Shown: positions 24,873 through 33,905, numbered from the stretch's first letter. The stretch is DNA of 64,000 nt from Telmatospirillum sp. (GCA_020248985.1 JADCGL010000001.1:1-64000); one strand, 5' to 3'. A program made the numbers and translations. Notes: generated by a model from the letters alone, not told the origin.

Positions 24873-25360
24873 GTTTGATCGCCCTTCCAGCGCTTCAGCG
24901 CCGTCCACCCGGCCGTAAGGCCGAGGGCCGTCGCGATCAGCATATTATAGGCCGCCATCGACAGGCCGGCCAGGGTCCAAGCCGGGGAATCGCAGCGCAC
25001 GATGGGGGCGGCGAGCAGGCGGGCGCGCAATTCCTCGAGGCTCGAAGCCGGGCCCTGGCTGCTGCCGCAGGCACTCGTGCCCTGCCACCAATGCTGCTCC
25101 ACGCCCACATGGAAGCCGCCGATGCCGGCCGTCGCGGCCAGGCACAACGCGGCACCCGCGAGGCACAAGGCACCCGCCCGACCCGGCAGCACGGCACCGA
25201 GCATCGCCAACGGAATCGCCCCCCAATAAGGATAGCGCTGCCAATAGCAGAGTTCGCACGGCGCCAAGCCGCCCAAATGCTGGAAAGCGAGGGCTGCCCC
25301 CAATGTGGCGGCTGCCCCTGCAGCCACGGCAGCGGCGCTGATGCGCAAATTCGTTTCCAT
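24869..25360 (-). CDS. dsbB: Disulfide bond formation protein DsbB-like
   Basis: 163 residues with four hydrophobic segments. The first periplasmic loop has the CxxC pair in LAPCELCYWQRYPY, and the second loop has the other cysteine pair in SACGSSQG and VRCDSP. DsbB re-oxidises DsbA and passes electrons to ubiquinone, which fits its overlap with the ubiquinone-biosynthesis gene coq7. ATG 25360 starts the first membrane helix directly (METNLRISAAAVAAGAAATL). tRNA-Leu lies divergently ~90 bp away. Confidence 0.92.
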   Translation of the reverse strand: METNLRISAAAVAAGAAATLGAALAFQHLGGLAPCELCYWQRYPYWGAIPLAMLGAVLPGRAGALCLAGAALCLAATAGIGGFHVGVEQHWWQGTSACGSSQGPASSLEELRARLLAAPIVRCDSPAWTLAGLSMAAYNMLIATALGLTAGWTALKRWKGDQT

Positions 25361-25449
25361 GGCCGCGATCCTAGCCGCGGCTGCGGGGATTCCCAAGGGG
25401 TTGACCCCGGCAAATTCGCCCCTATGATCGCCGCTTCGTTCGGCCCGGT

Positions 25450-25535
25450 GCCCCAGTGGCGAAACGGTAGACGCGGCAGACTCAAAATCTGTTGTCCGCA
25501 AGGACATGTTGGTTCAAGTCCGACCTGGGGCACCA
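25450..25535 (+). tRNA. tRNA-Leu (anticodon CAA)
   Basis: Acceptor stem GCCCCAG (25450-25456) pairs with CTGGGGC (25525-25531), followed by discriminator A and an encoded CCA (25533-25535). The anticodon stem GCAGA/TCTGT encloses the loop CTCAAAA, giving anticodon CAA for UUG codons. The TTGTCCGCAAGGACA segment forms the long variable arm typical of tRNA-Leu, and GGTTCAAGTCC is the T arm. No integrase or target-site repeat is visible beside it. Confidence 0.95.
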
Positions 25536-25773
25536 CCGACGGCCGAAACATTGTCCGGCAAGCCGTAAGCGCGGCGCATCGAGAATACGCAGGCGCCGCG
25601 CCCCGGCGTGTTTTTCCCCGACGATCTCGCTCCGCGCGATACCGACCGCCAGCCTGCGGCATAGTCTTGATCCGATATGGCCGAGTTGCCTTATTCTGAT
25701 CCCAGGTGCCGGTACAACGATTGCCGGACGTTGGGCTGTGATTCGGCGTGATCGAGGTGGCCGGAGGCGCCAG
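25536..25773. other. Intergenic stretch downstream of tRNA-Leu
   Basis: Together with the promoter and leader up to 25874 this is about 340 bp without a gene. Short ORFs in it show no ribosome sites or recognisable motifs. No terminator hairpin, integrase remnant or repeat was seen. Confidence 0.5.
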
Positions 25774-25804
25774 TTGAACGTTGGCGGAGGCCGGTTCGTA
25801 TAAT
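25774..25804 (+). promoter_or_regulatory. Sigma-70-type promoter for the Gfo/Idh/MocA gene
   Basis: TTGAAC (25774-25779) and a perfect TATAAT (25799-25804) separated by 19 bp. The -10 match is exact; the spacing is longer than ideal. The predicted transcript would have a ~60-base leader before ATG 25875, which is preceded by GGGAGGA. Confidence 0.55.
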
Positions 25805-25874
25805 CGCGGCAGCCACGCAGAAAGACGACAGAGTTTATCGGCTCCAGCGGGGAGCCTCGCAGGGAGGACAAAAA

Positions 25875-26885
25875 ATGGCCAACGCACCTTCGCCCGTCCG
25901 GTGGGGCATTCTCAGCACCGCCAAGATCGGCCGGGAGAAAGTCGTTCCCGGCATGCTGCGCAGCAAGGAACTGCAGATCGTCGCAGTGGCATCGCGCGAC
26001 GCCGCCCGGGCCGCCGAGTTTGCGGCCGCGTGCGGTGCAGCGCGCGCCTATGGATCGTACGAAGCGCTGCTGGCCGACCCGGAGGTGGAGGCGGTCTACA
26101 ACCCCCTGCCGAACCACCTGCACGTGCCCCTCACGCTGGCGGCGGCCCGTGCGGGCAAACATGTGCTGTGCGAGAAGCCCATCGCCATCACCGCAGCGGA
26201 AGCCGAGGCGTTGCGCGATGTGCCGCCCGGAATCCATGTCGCCGAGGCTTTCATGATTCGCCACCACCCGCAGTGGCAGAAGGCGATCGAGATTGTGGCG
26301 TCGGGGCAGATTGGCGAATTGAGCGTCGTCCAGGTCGCGTTCAGCTATTTCAATGCCGATCCCGCCAACATCCGCAACCGCAAGGACATCGGCGGCGGCG
26401 GCCTGCTCGACATCGGCTGCTACGCGCTCATGTCGGGGCGTCTGCTCTTCGGCGCCGATCCAATGCGGGCGACGGCAATCATCGAGCGTTCGGCCGCGTT
26501 CGGCACCGACACGCTGTCCAGCGGCCTGTTCGATTTCGGCGCCGGACGCCATCTTGGCTTCAGCGTCTCGACGCAACTCGTGCCGTTCCAGCGGGTCCAA
26601 GCGCTGGGGACGAAGGGCCGCATCGAGATCGAGATTCCTTTCAACCCCCCACCCGACGCGACGACGCGGATCTTCGTCGATGACGGCACGCGCCTGGGCG
26701 GTCGCAATGCCCGCGAGATCGTCTTCCCGCCGGTCGATCAGTACCAGTTGCAGGCAGAAGCCTTTGGCCGGACGGTCCGCGGCCTCGCCCCCGTCGTCGG
26801 CGGCATCGAGGATGCGATCCTAAACATGCGGGCACTCGACGCGCTGGTGCGCGCCGGCGACAGCGGTCGCTGGGAGGCCGTGTAA
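25875..26885 (+). CDS. Gfo/Idh/MocA family NAD(P)-dependent oxidoreductase
   Basis: 336 residues. N-terminal Rossmann fold with WGILSTAKIGREKVVPGM, then VYNPLPNHLHVPLTLAAARAG and the family EKPI motif (LCEKPIAI, Lys ~98) that carries the catalytic lysine; C-terminal alpha/beta domain with GGGLLDIGCYAL. Closest in style to dehydrogenases acting on sugars or cyclitols (D-xylose/scyllo-inositol type). GGGAGGA 8 bp upstream of ATG fixes the start. It is a single-gene unit; the substrate cannot be told from sequence. Confidence 0.9.
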   Translation: MANAPSPVRWGILSTAKIGREKVVPGMLRSKELQIVAVASRDAARAAEFAAACGAARAYGSYEALLADPEVEAVYNPLPNHLHVPLTLAAARAGKHVLCEKPIAITAAEAEALRDVPPGIHVAEAFMIRHHPQWQKAIEIVASGQIGELSVVQVAFSYFNADPANIRNRKDIGGGGLLDIGCYALMSGRLLFGADPMRATAIIERSAAFGTDTLSSGLFDFGAGRHLGFSVSTQLVPFQRVQALGTKGRIEIEIPFNPPPDATTRIFVDDGTRLGGRNAREIVFPPVDQYQLQAEAFGRTVRGLAPVVGGIEDAILNMRALDALVRAGDSGRWEAV

Positions 26886-27352
26886 CTGGGCAGCAGCGGG
26901 AATGGCGCATCCAAGCTTGTTTGCGCCCTTTGCCACGCAAATCTTGGGACAAGTTTGGAACAGGGCGAACGAAAATGCCGGGAGACCGCGAATCGTTCCG
27001 TGCCTTGGGCTGCCGCATCTCGGGGTTGCCGATGACACGCCCACCCGTGGCGCCTTGCGGGCGGGCTTGCCGATCTCGCGAAATTCTGGCCGCTTGTGTC
27101 GGAGAATCCCGCGCGTGCTGCTGGTCTGGCTGATCGCGGTCCGCTCGCACCGGGCAAGCGCACACAATATTGTGCTCGTCGATATGGTGCACGGCGCACC
27201 GCGTGCGGTGGCCACGTTCGTGGGCGGGCGCATCCGCAATTAAGGTTTATGTCGCGATTCTGAAACAAATTTGCCCGCCAAAGTTCACGCGGACGTAACT
27301 CTCCGCCCGCCATATGCCGCGTATCCCGAACGCATTGCAAAAGGGAACGCGC
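26886..27352. other. Intergenic region before phnC
   Basis: About 470 bp with no supported gene. A 113-codon plus-strand frame (26902-27243) ends in VLVDMVHGAPRAVATFVGGR, but it has an atypical first half and no ribosome site. A promoter for phnC must lie here or upstream; no clear Pho box and no copy of the CTTGTATAGACAAG operator was found. Confidence 0.45.
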
Positions 27353-28180
27353 ATGCTGCAGATCGTCGATCTGAACAAACGTTTTGGCACCACGGCCGCC
27401 GTCGATGGCGTGAGCATCGACATTGCCGAGGGTGCGATGGTCGGCATCATCGGCCGCTCGGGTGCGGGCAAATCGACGCTGCTGCGCATGATCAACCGCC
27501 TCGCCGACCCCAGCAGCGGGCGCATCCTCGCGGGCGATGTCGATGTGGCGAGCCTGAAGGGCGCGGCACTGCGCAAATGGCGCGCCCAGTGCGCGATGAT
27601 CTTCCAGCAATTCAATCTCGTGAAGCGGCTCGATGTGGTCACCAACGTTCTCGTCGGCAGGCTTGCCTATCGCAGCCTCGTGCCCTCGCTGCTGATGCAG
27701 TTCACGGCCGCGGAACGCGCGCTCGCCATTCGCTGCCTCGAACGCGTCGACATCGCCGAATTGGCCCTGCAGCGCGCCGACACTCTGTCGGGCGGCCAGC
27801 AGCAGCGCGTCGCCATCGCGCGCGCGCTGAGCCAGCAGCCGCGCATGATTTTGGCCGACGAACCGATCGCCTCGCTCGATCCGCGCAGCGCGCGCATGGT
27901 CATGGACACGCTGGCGCGCATCAACCGCGCCGACGGCATCACGGTCGTCGTGAACCTGCACGACCTCGACGCGGCGCGCACCTACTGCAAGCGCATCGTC
28001 GGCATGCGCGGCGGCAAAATCGTGTTCGACGGCACGCCCGACCTGCTCGATGCCGCCGCCGTGCGCACGATCTACGGCGACGACGTATCGGCCGAAACCG
28101 GTGCCGATGCAGGGTTCTCGCGCCTCGTCGCCACGGAAGCGGCGGCGCGCGCCGACGCGCCGCGCCAACTCGCGAACTGA
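27353..28180 (+). CDS. phnC: Phosphonate ABC transporter ATP-binding protein
   Basis: 275-residue ABC ATPase. Walker [10 protein letters not shown]-loop [13 protein letters not shown], signature [15 protein letters not shown], Walker B MILADEP, and the H-loop histidine in [10 protein letters not shown]. The [19 protein letters not shown] segment is characteristic of PhnC. Start ATG 27353 follows AAGGGA; an upstream in-frame ATG at 27314 lacks one. First gene of the phosphonate import operon phnCDEE. Confidence 0.92.
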   Translation: MLQIVDLNKRFGTTAAVDGVSIDIAEGAMVGIIGRSGAGKSTLLRMINRLADPSSGRILAGDVDVASLKGAALRKWRAQCAMIFQQFNLVKRLDVVTNVLVGRLAYRSLVPSLLMQFTAAERALAIRCLERVDIAELALQRADTLSGGQQQRVAIARALSQQPRMILADEPIASLDPRSARMVMDTLARINRADGITVVVNLHDLDAARTYCKRIVGMRGGKIVFDGTPDLLDAAAVRTIYGDDVSAETGADAGFSRLVATEAAARADAPRQLAN

Positions 28181-28211
28181 TCTTTCCACCCCGCCAACCA
28201 GGAGTCCCACA

Positions 28212-29141
28212 ATGAAAACGACCCGCCGTCAAATCATCGCCGGTGCCGCCGGTGCAGCCTTGTTTGCGCCCGCTCTTGCCGCCACGCGTGCCCAGGCGCA
28301 GGCGAGCTGGCGCGCCCAGTTTCCGACGCTGAACGTCGCCGTCATCCCGTCGGAAAACCAGCAGACCGTCATGAGCCGCTACACGGCCCTGCAGGAGTAT
28401 TTTGCCAAGAGCTTCGGCGTGCAGGTCCGCCTGTTCACGGCGACCGACTATGCCGGCATCATCGAAGCCGTGAAGTCCAAGCGCGTCGAACTCGCCTTCT
28501 TCGGCCCTGCGTCGTATGCGCGCGCTTTCGAGGTGACCGACGGCAACGTCGAGCCGCTGGTGATCGAAGCCGACATCAACGGCGTGGCTGCCTATCGCGC
28601 GGTCATGATCGTGCGCAAGGACAGCCCGGCCCAGAAGATCGAAGATCTGCGCGGCAAGACGCTGGCCTTCGTCGATCCGAACTCGACCTCGGGCTTCGTT
28701 GCCCCCAACTTCTTCCTGTCGAAGGCGGGTACGCCGGCCAATACGTACTTCTCGCGCACGGGTTTCGCGGGCAGCCACGACAACGTGGCGCTCGCCATCG
28801 TCAACGGCCAGTACGATGCGGGCTTCGTGTGGTACCGCTCGGCGACCGACAGCGTGTTCCAGCGCATGTGGGACAAGAACCTGATCGCGAAGGATTCGGT
28901 GCGCGTCGTGTGGACGTCGCCCGACATTCCGGAAAGCCCTTGGGCCGCGCGCAAGGATCTGCCGCAGGCCATGCGCGACGATCTGCGCAAGGCGATGATG
29001 GACATGCCGACCAACGATCCGGCCGGCTTCAGGCAGATCACGGAAGGCAACTCGAAAGGCTTCGTGCTCGGTTCGCACGCCGTGTACGAGCCGATCATCG
29101 AGATGATCAAGTTCAACCAGGCCCAGCGTCGCGCGTCCTGA
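28212..29141 (+). CDS. phnD: Phosphonate ABC transporter substrate-binding protein
   Basis: 309 residues. N-terminus has a twin-arginine-like signal (TRRQIIAGAAGAALFAPALA followed by an AQA cleavage site). Mature protein shows PhnD features: LNVAVIPSENQQTVMSRYTA, FFGPASYARA, FVDPNSTSGFVAPNFFL and the SHDNVALAIVNGQYDAG segment of phosphate/phosphonate-binding proteins. It captures phosphonates in the periplasm for PhnC-PhnE. GGAG lies 8 bp upstream of ATG 28212. Confidence 0.92.
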   Translation: MKTTRRQIIAGAAGAALFAPALAATRAQAQASWRAQFPTLNVAVIPSENQQTVMSRYTALQEYFAKSFGVQVRLFTATDYAGIIEAVKSKRVELAFFGPASYARAFEVTDGNVEPLVIEADINGVAAYRAVMIVRKDSPAQKIEDLRGKTLAFVDPNSTSGFVAPNFFLSKAGTPANTYFSRTGFAGSHDNVALAIVNGQYDAGFVWYRSATDSVFQRMWDKNLIAKDSVRVVWTSPDIPESPWAARKDLPQAMRDDLRKAMMDMPTNDPAGFRQITEGNSKGFVLGSHAVYEPIIEMIKFNQAQRRAS

Positions 29142-29148
29142 TCGCCCG

Positions 29149-30024
29149 ATGAGCGTTGCTGCGACAGCAATCGATGCGGTCGAACGGTTCGAGACCGCCT
29201 GGCAGAGCCAGCGCCGCGAGAAGCGGCGCCAGCTCTGGCTGGGCGGCCTCGTGCTGCTCGTCTGCACGGCCTTGGCGTCGTACATGGCCGAAATCAATCC
29301 GCGCAATCTGTTCGAAGGCCTGCCGGGCGCTTGGAACTACATTTGGCGTACGGTGCCCGTGCTGCGCATCGAAACCTTCCGCGCCGACATGGCGGAATGG
29401 TACTGGGGCTTCTGGCACTGGCTCAAACTTCTGTTTGAAACGATTCTGATCGCAGGCCTTGCCACATTGCTCGCGTTTGGCGCGGCCTATGTCGGCTGTT
29501 TCTACGCGTCGGCGAATTTGAACGGCTCGCGCAAGGGCATTTGGGTTGTGCGGCGCGTCTTCGAGATCTTTCGCGCCGTGCCCGAACTCGTATATGCGTT
29601 GATTTTCGTGTTCGCGTTCGGCCTCGGCGCCTTTCCGGGCATGCTGGCGATCGCGATCCATTCGGCGGGTGCCCTCGGCAAGCTGTTTGCCGAAGTGAAC
29701 GAAAACGTCGACACGCGCTCGGTCGAGGGCGTGCAGTCGGCCGGTGCCTCGTGGTGGCAGACGATGGTGTTCGCCGTGTCGCCGCAAGTGATGCCGAATT
29801 ACGTCAGCTACGCGCTGCTGCGTTTCGAGATCAATGTGCGCTCGGCCGCCGTGCTGGGCTTCGTGGGGGCGGGCGGAATCGGCGAAGAATTGCTGCTGGC
29901 GGTGCGCCAATTCATCTATCCGGAGATCTCGGCCATTCTTCTGATGATCATTGCGACCGTGGCGCTGATCGACATGGTGTGCGAACGCCTGCGCACGAAT
30001 CTGATGGGCGAGGGGCGCCAATGA
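29149..30024 (+). CDS. phnE: Phosphonate ABC transporter permease (first copy)
   Basis: 291 residues with six hydrophobic segments and the permease EAA-type loop (NENVDTRSVEGVQSAGASWW...GFVGAGGIGEEL). N-terminal ~30 residues are charged and cytoplasmic. It forms the membrane channel with the second PhnE; the two permease genes overlap by 4 bp (ATGA), as is common in loci with a heterodimeric permease. Confidence 0.92.
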   Translation: MSVAATAIDAVERFETAWQSQRREKRRQLWLGGLVLLVCTALASYMAEINPRNLFEGLPGAWNYIWRTVPVLRIETFRADMAEWYWGFWHWLKLLFETILIAGLATLLAFGAAYVGCFYASANLNGSRKGIWVVRRVFEIFRAVPELVYALIFVFAFGLGAFPGMLAIAIHSAGALGKLFAEVNENVDTRSVEGVQSAGASWWQTMVFAVSPQVMPNYVSYALLRFEINVRSAAVLGFVGAGGIGEELLLAVRQFIYPEISAILLMIIATVALIDMVCERLRTNLMGEGRQ

Positions 30025-30893
30025 CGAGTCCGCGCATGGAAACCGCCTTGCCGCACGCCAGCGAGATCGCCGCCCTGAAGGCGCGCTATCCGCAGATCTA
30101 TGCGGCCGAGCAGCGCCGCAAGCTCAAGCAATTCGCCGTCGCGGCGGCGATCGCGGCCTTTGTCGGCTATTGCTTCTGGTGGATCGGCATGGGCTGGGAC
30201 CGCTTCTTCGCCGGGCTCGGCAAACTCGGCTGGCTGTTCCAGTTCCTGTTTCCGCCGAGCAGCGGCGGCTGGTTCACGTACTTCCTGACCGGCATGGGCG
30301 AAACGCTGGCCATGGCGTTCCTGGGCACGATGCTGGCGGCCCTTGCCGCCATCCCGCTCGGCTTTCTGGCCGCGCGCAACATCGTCTCGAACCGCGTTTT
30401 CCATTTCGGCATCCGCCGCAGCCTCGACGGGTTTCGCGGCGTGGATGCGCTGATCTGGGCATTGGTGTTCGTGAGTGCGGTGGGCTTGGGGCCGTTTGCG
30501 GGCGTGATGGCGCTTGCTTTGTCCGATGTCGGCACGCTTTCGAAGTTGTTCTCGGAAGCCATCGAAAATGTCGAGCGCGAGCAGGGCGAGGGCGTGCGCG
30601 CGGCAGGCGCGAGCAGCCTTCTCGAAACGCGCTTCTCCGTGGTGCCGCAAGTGCTGCCGGTGTTCGTTTCGAACGTGCTCTATTATTTCGAGAGCAACAC
30701 GCGCTCGGCGACCGTGCTGGGCGTGGTCGGGGCCGGCGGCATCGGGCTTGCCCTTGCCGACCGCATTCGCATCAACGATTGGGACCAAGTCTGTTTCATC
30801 GTGATCATGATCCTGATCACGGTTTCGATCATCGACGTGCTGTCGCGGTCTTTGCGCGAAAAACTCGTCGGCAAGCAGCCGCTGCCGGTGTGA
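30021..30893 (+). CDS. phnE: Phosphonate ABC transporter permease (second copy)
   Basis: 290 residues, homologous to the preceding permease: ENVEREQGEGVRAAGASSLL and VLGVVGAGGIGLALADRI match its EAA loop region. It ends 8 bp from the convergent stop of phnF. Two PhnE genes plus phnC and phnD make the transporter complete. Confidence 0.92.
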   Translation: MTSPRMETALPHASEIAALKARYPQIYAAEQRRKLKQFAVAAAIAAFVGYCFWWIGMGWDRFFAGLGKLGWLFQFLFPPSSGGWFTYFLTGMGETLAMAFLGTMLAALAAIPLGFLAARNIVSNRVFHFGIRRSLDGFRGVDALIWALVFVSAVGLGPFAGVMALALSDVGTLSKLFSEAIENVEREQGEGVRAAGASSLLETRFSVVPQVLPVFVSNVLYYFESNTRSATVLGVVGAGGIGLALADRIRINDWDQVCFIVIMILITVSIIDVLSRSLREKLVGKQPLPV

Positions 30894-30901
30894 GTGCAGC
30901 T

Positions 30902-31633
30902 TTACGGTGCTTCGACCATGAGCTGGACACGGTCGGCGGCAAAGCTCGTCATGCCGAAATCGATCGGCACGTCGGCGGCAGAGACGTTCACGCTCTCGGT
31001 CACAAGCACCGGCCGTGCGGGCGTGAGGGCGAGCAGCTCGATCTCGTCGGTCTCCGCCAAGCGCGCTGTGATGCGCGTCCATTTGCGTCGATAATCGGCA
31101 TGGCCCAACGCCGCCATCGCCTTGGAGATCGAGCGCTGCGTGCGCAACGCTTCGGCAATGCCCGGCAGCCTTTCGGTCGGGAAGAAGTGCAGCGCATAGC
31201 TCGTCGGGCTGCCGTCGGCACTGCCGACCGACCGCCACGCCACCACCGGCCGGCCGACGCGCAAACCCAGCGCCTTGGCGATGGGCTTCGATGCGAACAC
31301 TTCGGCGATGCCGAGAATTTCGTGGTGCGGGGATCGGCCTTGGCGCAGCAGGTTTTCCGAAAAGCGCGTGCGCGGCCCGAGCGCGTATTCGACGGCCGCC
31401 CCCACCAGAAACGAGCCGCGCCCGCGTTCCACGCGCACAAGGCCGCGCTGCACGAGCCCGCCGATGGCGCGGCGCACTGTATGCCGATTCACGCCGAAGC
31501 GGCGCGCAAGTGCTCCTTCCGATTCCAGCCTCTCGCCCGGCTTGTTGCCGCGCGCGGCGATCTCGCGGAACAGCGCTTCTTCGATGCGCTTCCACACGGC
31601 CGGGCTCGTATCGTCGCCGTAGATCGGTTCCAT
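30902..31633 (-). CDS. phnF: GntR/HutC-family regulator PhnF
   Basis: 243 residues. N-terminal GntR winged helix (AVWKRIEEALFREIAARG, RLESEGALARRFGVNRHTVR, GLVRVERGRGSFLV) and a C-terminal UTRA ligand domain, the HutC layout of PhnF. ATG 31633 is chosen because GGGAGAG lies 5-10 bp upstream; TTG 31636 is possible. It is divergent from phnG, and the shared ~150 bp region contains two identical inverted repeats that resemble known PhnF operators, so it should repress phnG-N and itself until phosphonate or phosphate signals change. Convergent with phnE. Confidence 0.9.
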   Translation of the reverse strand: MEPIYGDDTSPAVWKRIEEALFREIAARGNKPGERLESEGALARRFGVNRHTVRRAIGGLVQRGLVRVERGRGSFLVGAAVEYALGPRTRFSENLLRQGRSPHHEILGIAEVFASKPIAKALGLRVGRPVVAWRSVGSADGSPTSYALHFFPTERLPGIAEALRTQRSISKAMAALGHADYRRKWTRITARLAETDEIELLALTPARPVLVTESVNVSAADVPIDFGMTSFAADRVQLMVEAP

Positions 31634-31715
31634 CAACGCTCTCCCTCAAGGCGTCCGCAAAGCGCCACAAAAACTTCTCGGAGCTGCGCTATTGGGCGCG
31701 GCCGCGTGAACGTAT

Positions 31716-31729
31716 CTTGTATAGACAAG
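31716..31729. promoter_or_regulatory. PhnF operator 1
   Basis: Inverted repeat CTTGTATAGACAAG, nearly palindromic around TATA. It has the TATAGAC core reported for PhnF sites (for example TGGTATAGACCA in mycobacteria) and lies in the phnF-phnG divergent region, 37 bp (centre to centre) before an identical copy. Confidence 0.72.
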
Positions 31730-31752
31730 TTCACCAGGTTGGTCTAAACAAA

Positions 31753-31766
31753 CTTGTATAGACAAG
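31753..31766. promoter_or_regulatory. PhnF operator 2
   Basis: Second exact copy of CTTGTATAGACAAG, ending 15 bp before the phnG start codon, where a bound repressor would block transcription or elongation. Three and a half helical turns separate the two centres. Confidence 0.72.
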
Positions 31767-31781
31767 TTGGATGACGCGCCA

Positions 31782-32243
31782 ATGACAGTTTCAATGCCAA
31801 AAGACCCTGCGAACGCTGCACGCCAGCGCTGGATGCGCGTTCTGGCCAAAGCCCAGCCGGGCGAATTGGCCGAGGCGTGCGCCGCGCTGGGGGCAATGCC
31901 GCAGGTCCAGTTCGTGCGCCCCCCCGAAACGGGCTTGGCGCTGCTGCGCGGCCGCGTCGGCGGGCGCGGGGCGCCGTTCAATTTCGGCGAAGCCACGGTC
32001 ACGCGCTGCGTCGTGCGGCTTGTGGGCGACGAAACCGGCCCGATGGGCTTCGGCTATGTGATGGGTCGCGACAAAGACCGTGCCGAAAGGGCAGCGCTGT
32101 TGGACGCGATTCTGCAGCGTGGCAATGCTGCCGCGGTACGCCAGATCGACAAACTGGAAGCAGCCCAGACCGCGCGTGTTGCCGCTCAAGCCGCACAAGC
32201 TGCGACGAGCAAGGTGGATTTTTTCACGCTGGTGCGGGAGTAG
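31782..32243 (+). CDS. phnG: C-P lyase complex subunit PhnG
   Basis: 153 residues. PhnG-type sequence: RQRWMRVLAKAQPGELAEAC, FVRPPETGLALLRGRVGGRG and PFNFGEATVTRCVVRL, with a C-terminal Ala-rich helix. PhnG joins PhnH, PhnI and PhnJ in the core complex that moves phosphonate onto the ribose of ATP and cleaves the C-P bond. ATG 31782 is used; TTG 31767 upstream would overlap operator 2. Confidence 0.92.
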   Translation: MTVSMPKDPANAARQRWMRVLAKAQPGELAEACAALGAMPQVQFVRPPETGLALLRGRVGGRGAPFNFGEATVTRCVVRLVGDETGPMGFGYVMGRDKDRAERAALLDAILQRGNAAAVRQIDKLEAAQTARVAAQAAQAATSKVDFFTLVRE

Positions 32244-32246
32244 CGG

Positions 32247-32825
32247 ATGATCGCGATGCAAGCCGGTTTCGCCAATCCAGTGGACGACGCGCAAGCCGCA
32301 TTCCGCGCCGTGCTCGATGCGATTGCGCGTCCGGGGCGCTTGGCGCATTTTGCCGCACCCGCCGAGTTGCCGCCAGGTTTGGGCCGCGCAGCAGCAGCGC
32401 TGGCGCTGACGCTCGTCGATATGGACACGGCCGTGTGGCTCAGTCCGGCTTGTGCGCCGTCCGCCGACTGGCTGCGGTTCCACTGCAGTGCGCGCGTTGC
32501 GGCAAGTCCGTCGGCCGCGCGCTTTGCGTTCGCAAACGCCGCCGAATGCCCGCCGCTCGCAAACTTCGACCTTGGCACCAACGAATATCCGGACCAATCG
32601 ACCACGCTCGTTCTCGAAGTGCCGAGCCTCGCATCTGGCGGGTCGCTCGCTCTGCGCGGCCCCGGCATCGAAACAGTCGAGCATGTCGGCATTGCAGGGC
32701 TGCCGGCCGGCTTTTGGGGCCAGCGCGACATGCTGCATGAGCTGTTTCCGCGCGGTCTCGACGTCGTTTTTGTCGCGGGCGATGTGGCTCTTGCATTACC
32801 GCGCACCACGCGCGTGGAGGGTTAG
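32247..32825 (+). CDS. phnH: C-P lyase complex subunit PhnH
   Basis: 192 residues with PhnH features: GFANPVDDAQAAFRAVLDAI and ARPGRLAHFA near the N-terminus, LTLVDMDTAVWL, and C-terminal GIAGLPAGFWGQRDMLHELF plus FPRGLDVVFV. Structural, non-catalytic subunit of the C-P lyase core. It begins 3 bp after phnG. Confidence 0.92.
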   Translation: MIAMQAGFANPVDDAQAAFRAVLDAIARPGRLAHFAAPAELPPGLGRAAAALALTLVDMDTAVWLSPACAPSADWLRFHCSARVAASPSAARFAFANAAECPPLANFDLGTNEYPDQSTTLVLEVPSLASGGSLALRGPGIETVEHVGIAGLPAGFWGQRDMLHELFPRGLDVVFVAGDVALALPRTTRVEG

Positions 32826-32828
32826 GCC

Positions 32829-33905
32829 ATGTATGTTGCCGTCAAAGGCGGAGCCAAGGCGATCGAGGCCTCGCATGCATTGCTCGACCAAGCACGGCGC
32901 GGCGATCCGGCAACGCCCGAATTGGCGCTGGCGCAGATCGCAAGCCAACTCACGCTGTCGGTCGATCGCGTGATGGCCGAAGGCTCGCTCTACGACCGCG
33001 AGCTTGCCGCCCTTGCCGTCAAGCAGGCGCGCGGCGATCTTGTCGAAGCGATTTTCCTTCTGCGCGCCTATCGCACCACCTTGCCGCGCCTCGCCGAGTC
33101 GCTGCCGGTCGATACGGACGCGATGCGCCCGATCCGGCGTATTTCGGCCGCGTACAAGGATCTGCCCGGCGGCCAGATGCTGGGCCCCACCTTCGACTAC
33201 ACGCATCGTCTGCTCGATTTTGCGCTCGCAGCCGAAGGCAAGCGCAAAACGGTCGAGCCCGTCGCGGCCGAGCCGCAGGCTGATTGCCCGCGCGCCCTCG
33301 ACATTCTCGACCGCGAGGGGCTCATCGAAAAGGTCGCCGAAAGCGACGCGTCCCCGCCCGACCTCACGCGCGATCCACTGCAGTTCCCGGCAGAGCGCGC
33401 GCTGCGTCTGCAGAATCTCGCGCGCGGCGACGAAGGCTTCCTGCTCGCCTTGGGCTATTCGACCCAGCGCGGCTATTCCTCGACTCATCCGTTCGCGGGC
33501 GAAATCCGCATCGGCGACGTCGATGTGGAAATTGTGCCCGAGGAGCTCGGCTTTGCCGTGTGCATCGGCGAAATCCGCGTGACCGAATGCGAGATGATCA
33601 ACCAGTTCCAAGGCTCGCGCGATTTGCCAGCGCAATTCACGCGCGGCTACGGGCTCGTGTTCGGCGAAGGCGAGCGCAAGGCGATGGCGATGGCGCTCGT
33701 CGATCGTTCGCTGCGCGCGGGCGAACTCGGCGAGGAGCGCACGTCGCCCGCCCAAGACGAAGAGTTCGTGCTGTCGCATGCCGACAATGTCGAAGCGTCG
33801 GGCTTCGTGCAGCATCTGAAGCTGCCGCACTACGTCGATTTCCAGTCCGAGCTCAATCTCATCCGGCGCATCCGCGCCGATCAAACGCGCGAGGCGGCCG
33901 AATGA
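32829..33905 (+). CDS. phnI: C-P lyase core nucleosidase subunit PhnI
   Basis: 358 residues matching PhnI: MYVAVKGGAKAIEASHALLD, RISAAYKDLPGGQMLGPTFD, FLLALGYSTQRGYSSTHPFA and the C-terminal HYVDFQSELNLIRRIR. PhnI exchanges the adenine of ATP for the phosphonate, giving ribose-phosphonate triphosphate. Stop overlaps the phnJ start by 4 bp. Confidence 0.95.
   Translation: MYVAVKGGAKAIEASHALLDQARRGDPATPELALAQIASQLTLSVDRVMAEGSLYDRELAALAVKQARGDLVEAIFLLRAYRTTLPRLAESLPVDTDAMRPIRRISAAYKDLPGGQMLGPTFDYTHRLLDFALAAEGKRKTVEPVAAEPQADCPRALDILDREGLIEKVAESDASPPDLTRDPLQFPAERALRLQNLARGDEGFLLALGYSTQRGYSSTHPFAGEIRIGDVDVEIVPEELGFAVCIGEIRVTECEMINQFQGSRDLPAQFTRGYGLVFGEGERKAMAMALVDRSLRAGELGEERTSPAQDEEFVLSHADNVEASGFVQHLKLPHYVDFQSELNLIRRIRADQTREAAE

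Noticed and set aside
25450-25874. tRNA-Leu as an integration site
   Set aside because: No integrase, no direct repeat of the tRNA 3' end, and downstream genes look native.
26955-26980. LexA-like GAAC repeat
   Set aside because: The two GAAC half-sites are 5 bp apart; the alphaproteobacterial LexA box needs 7.
26902-27243. 113-codon ORF before phnC
   Set aside because: No ribosome site, unlikely composition in its first half and no recognisable domain.
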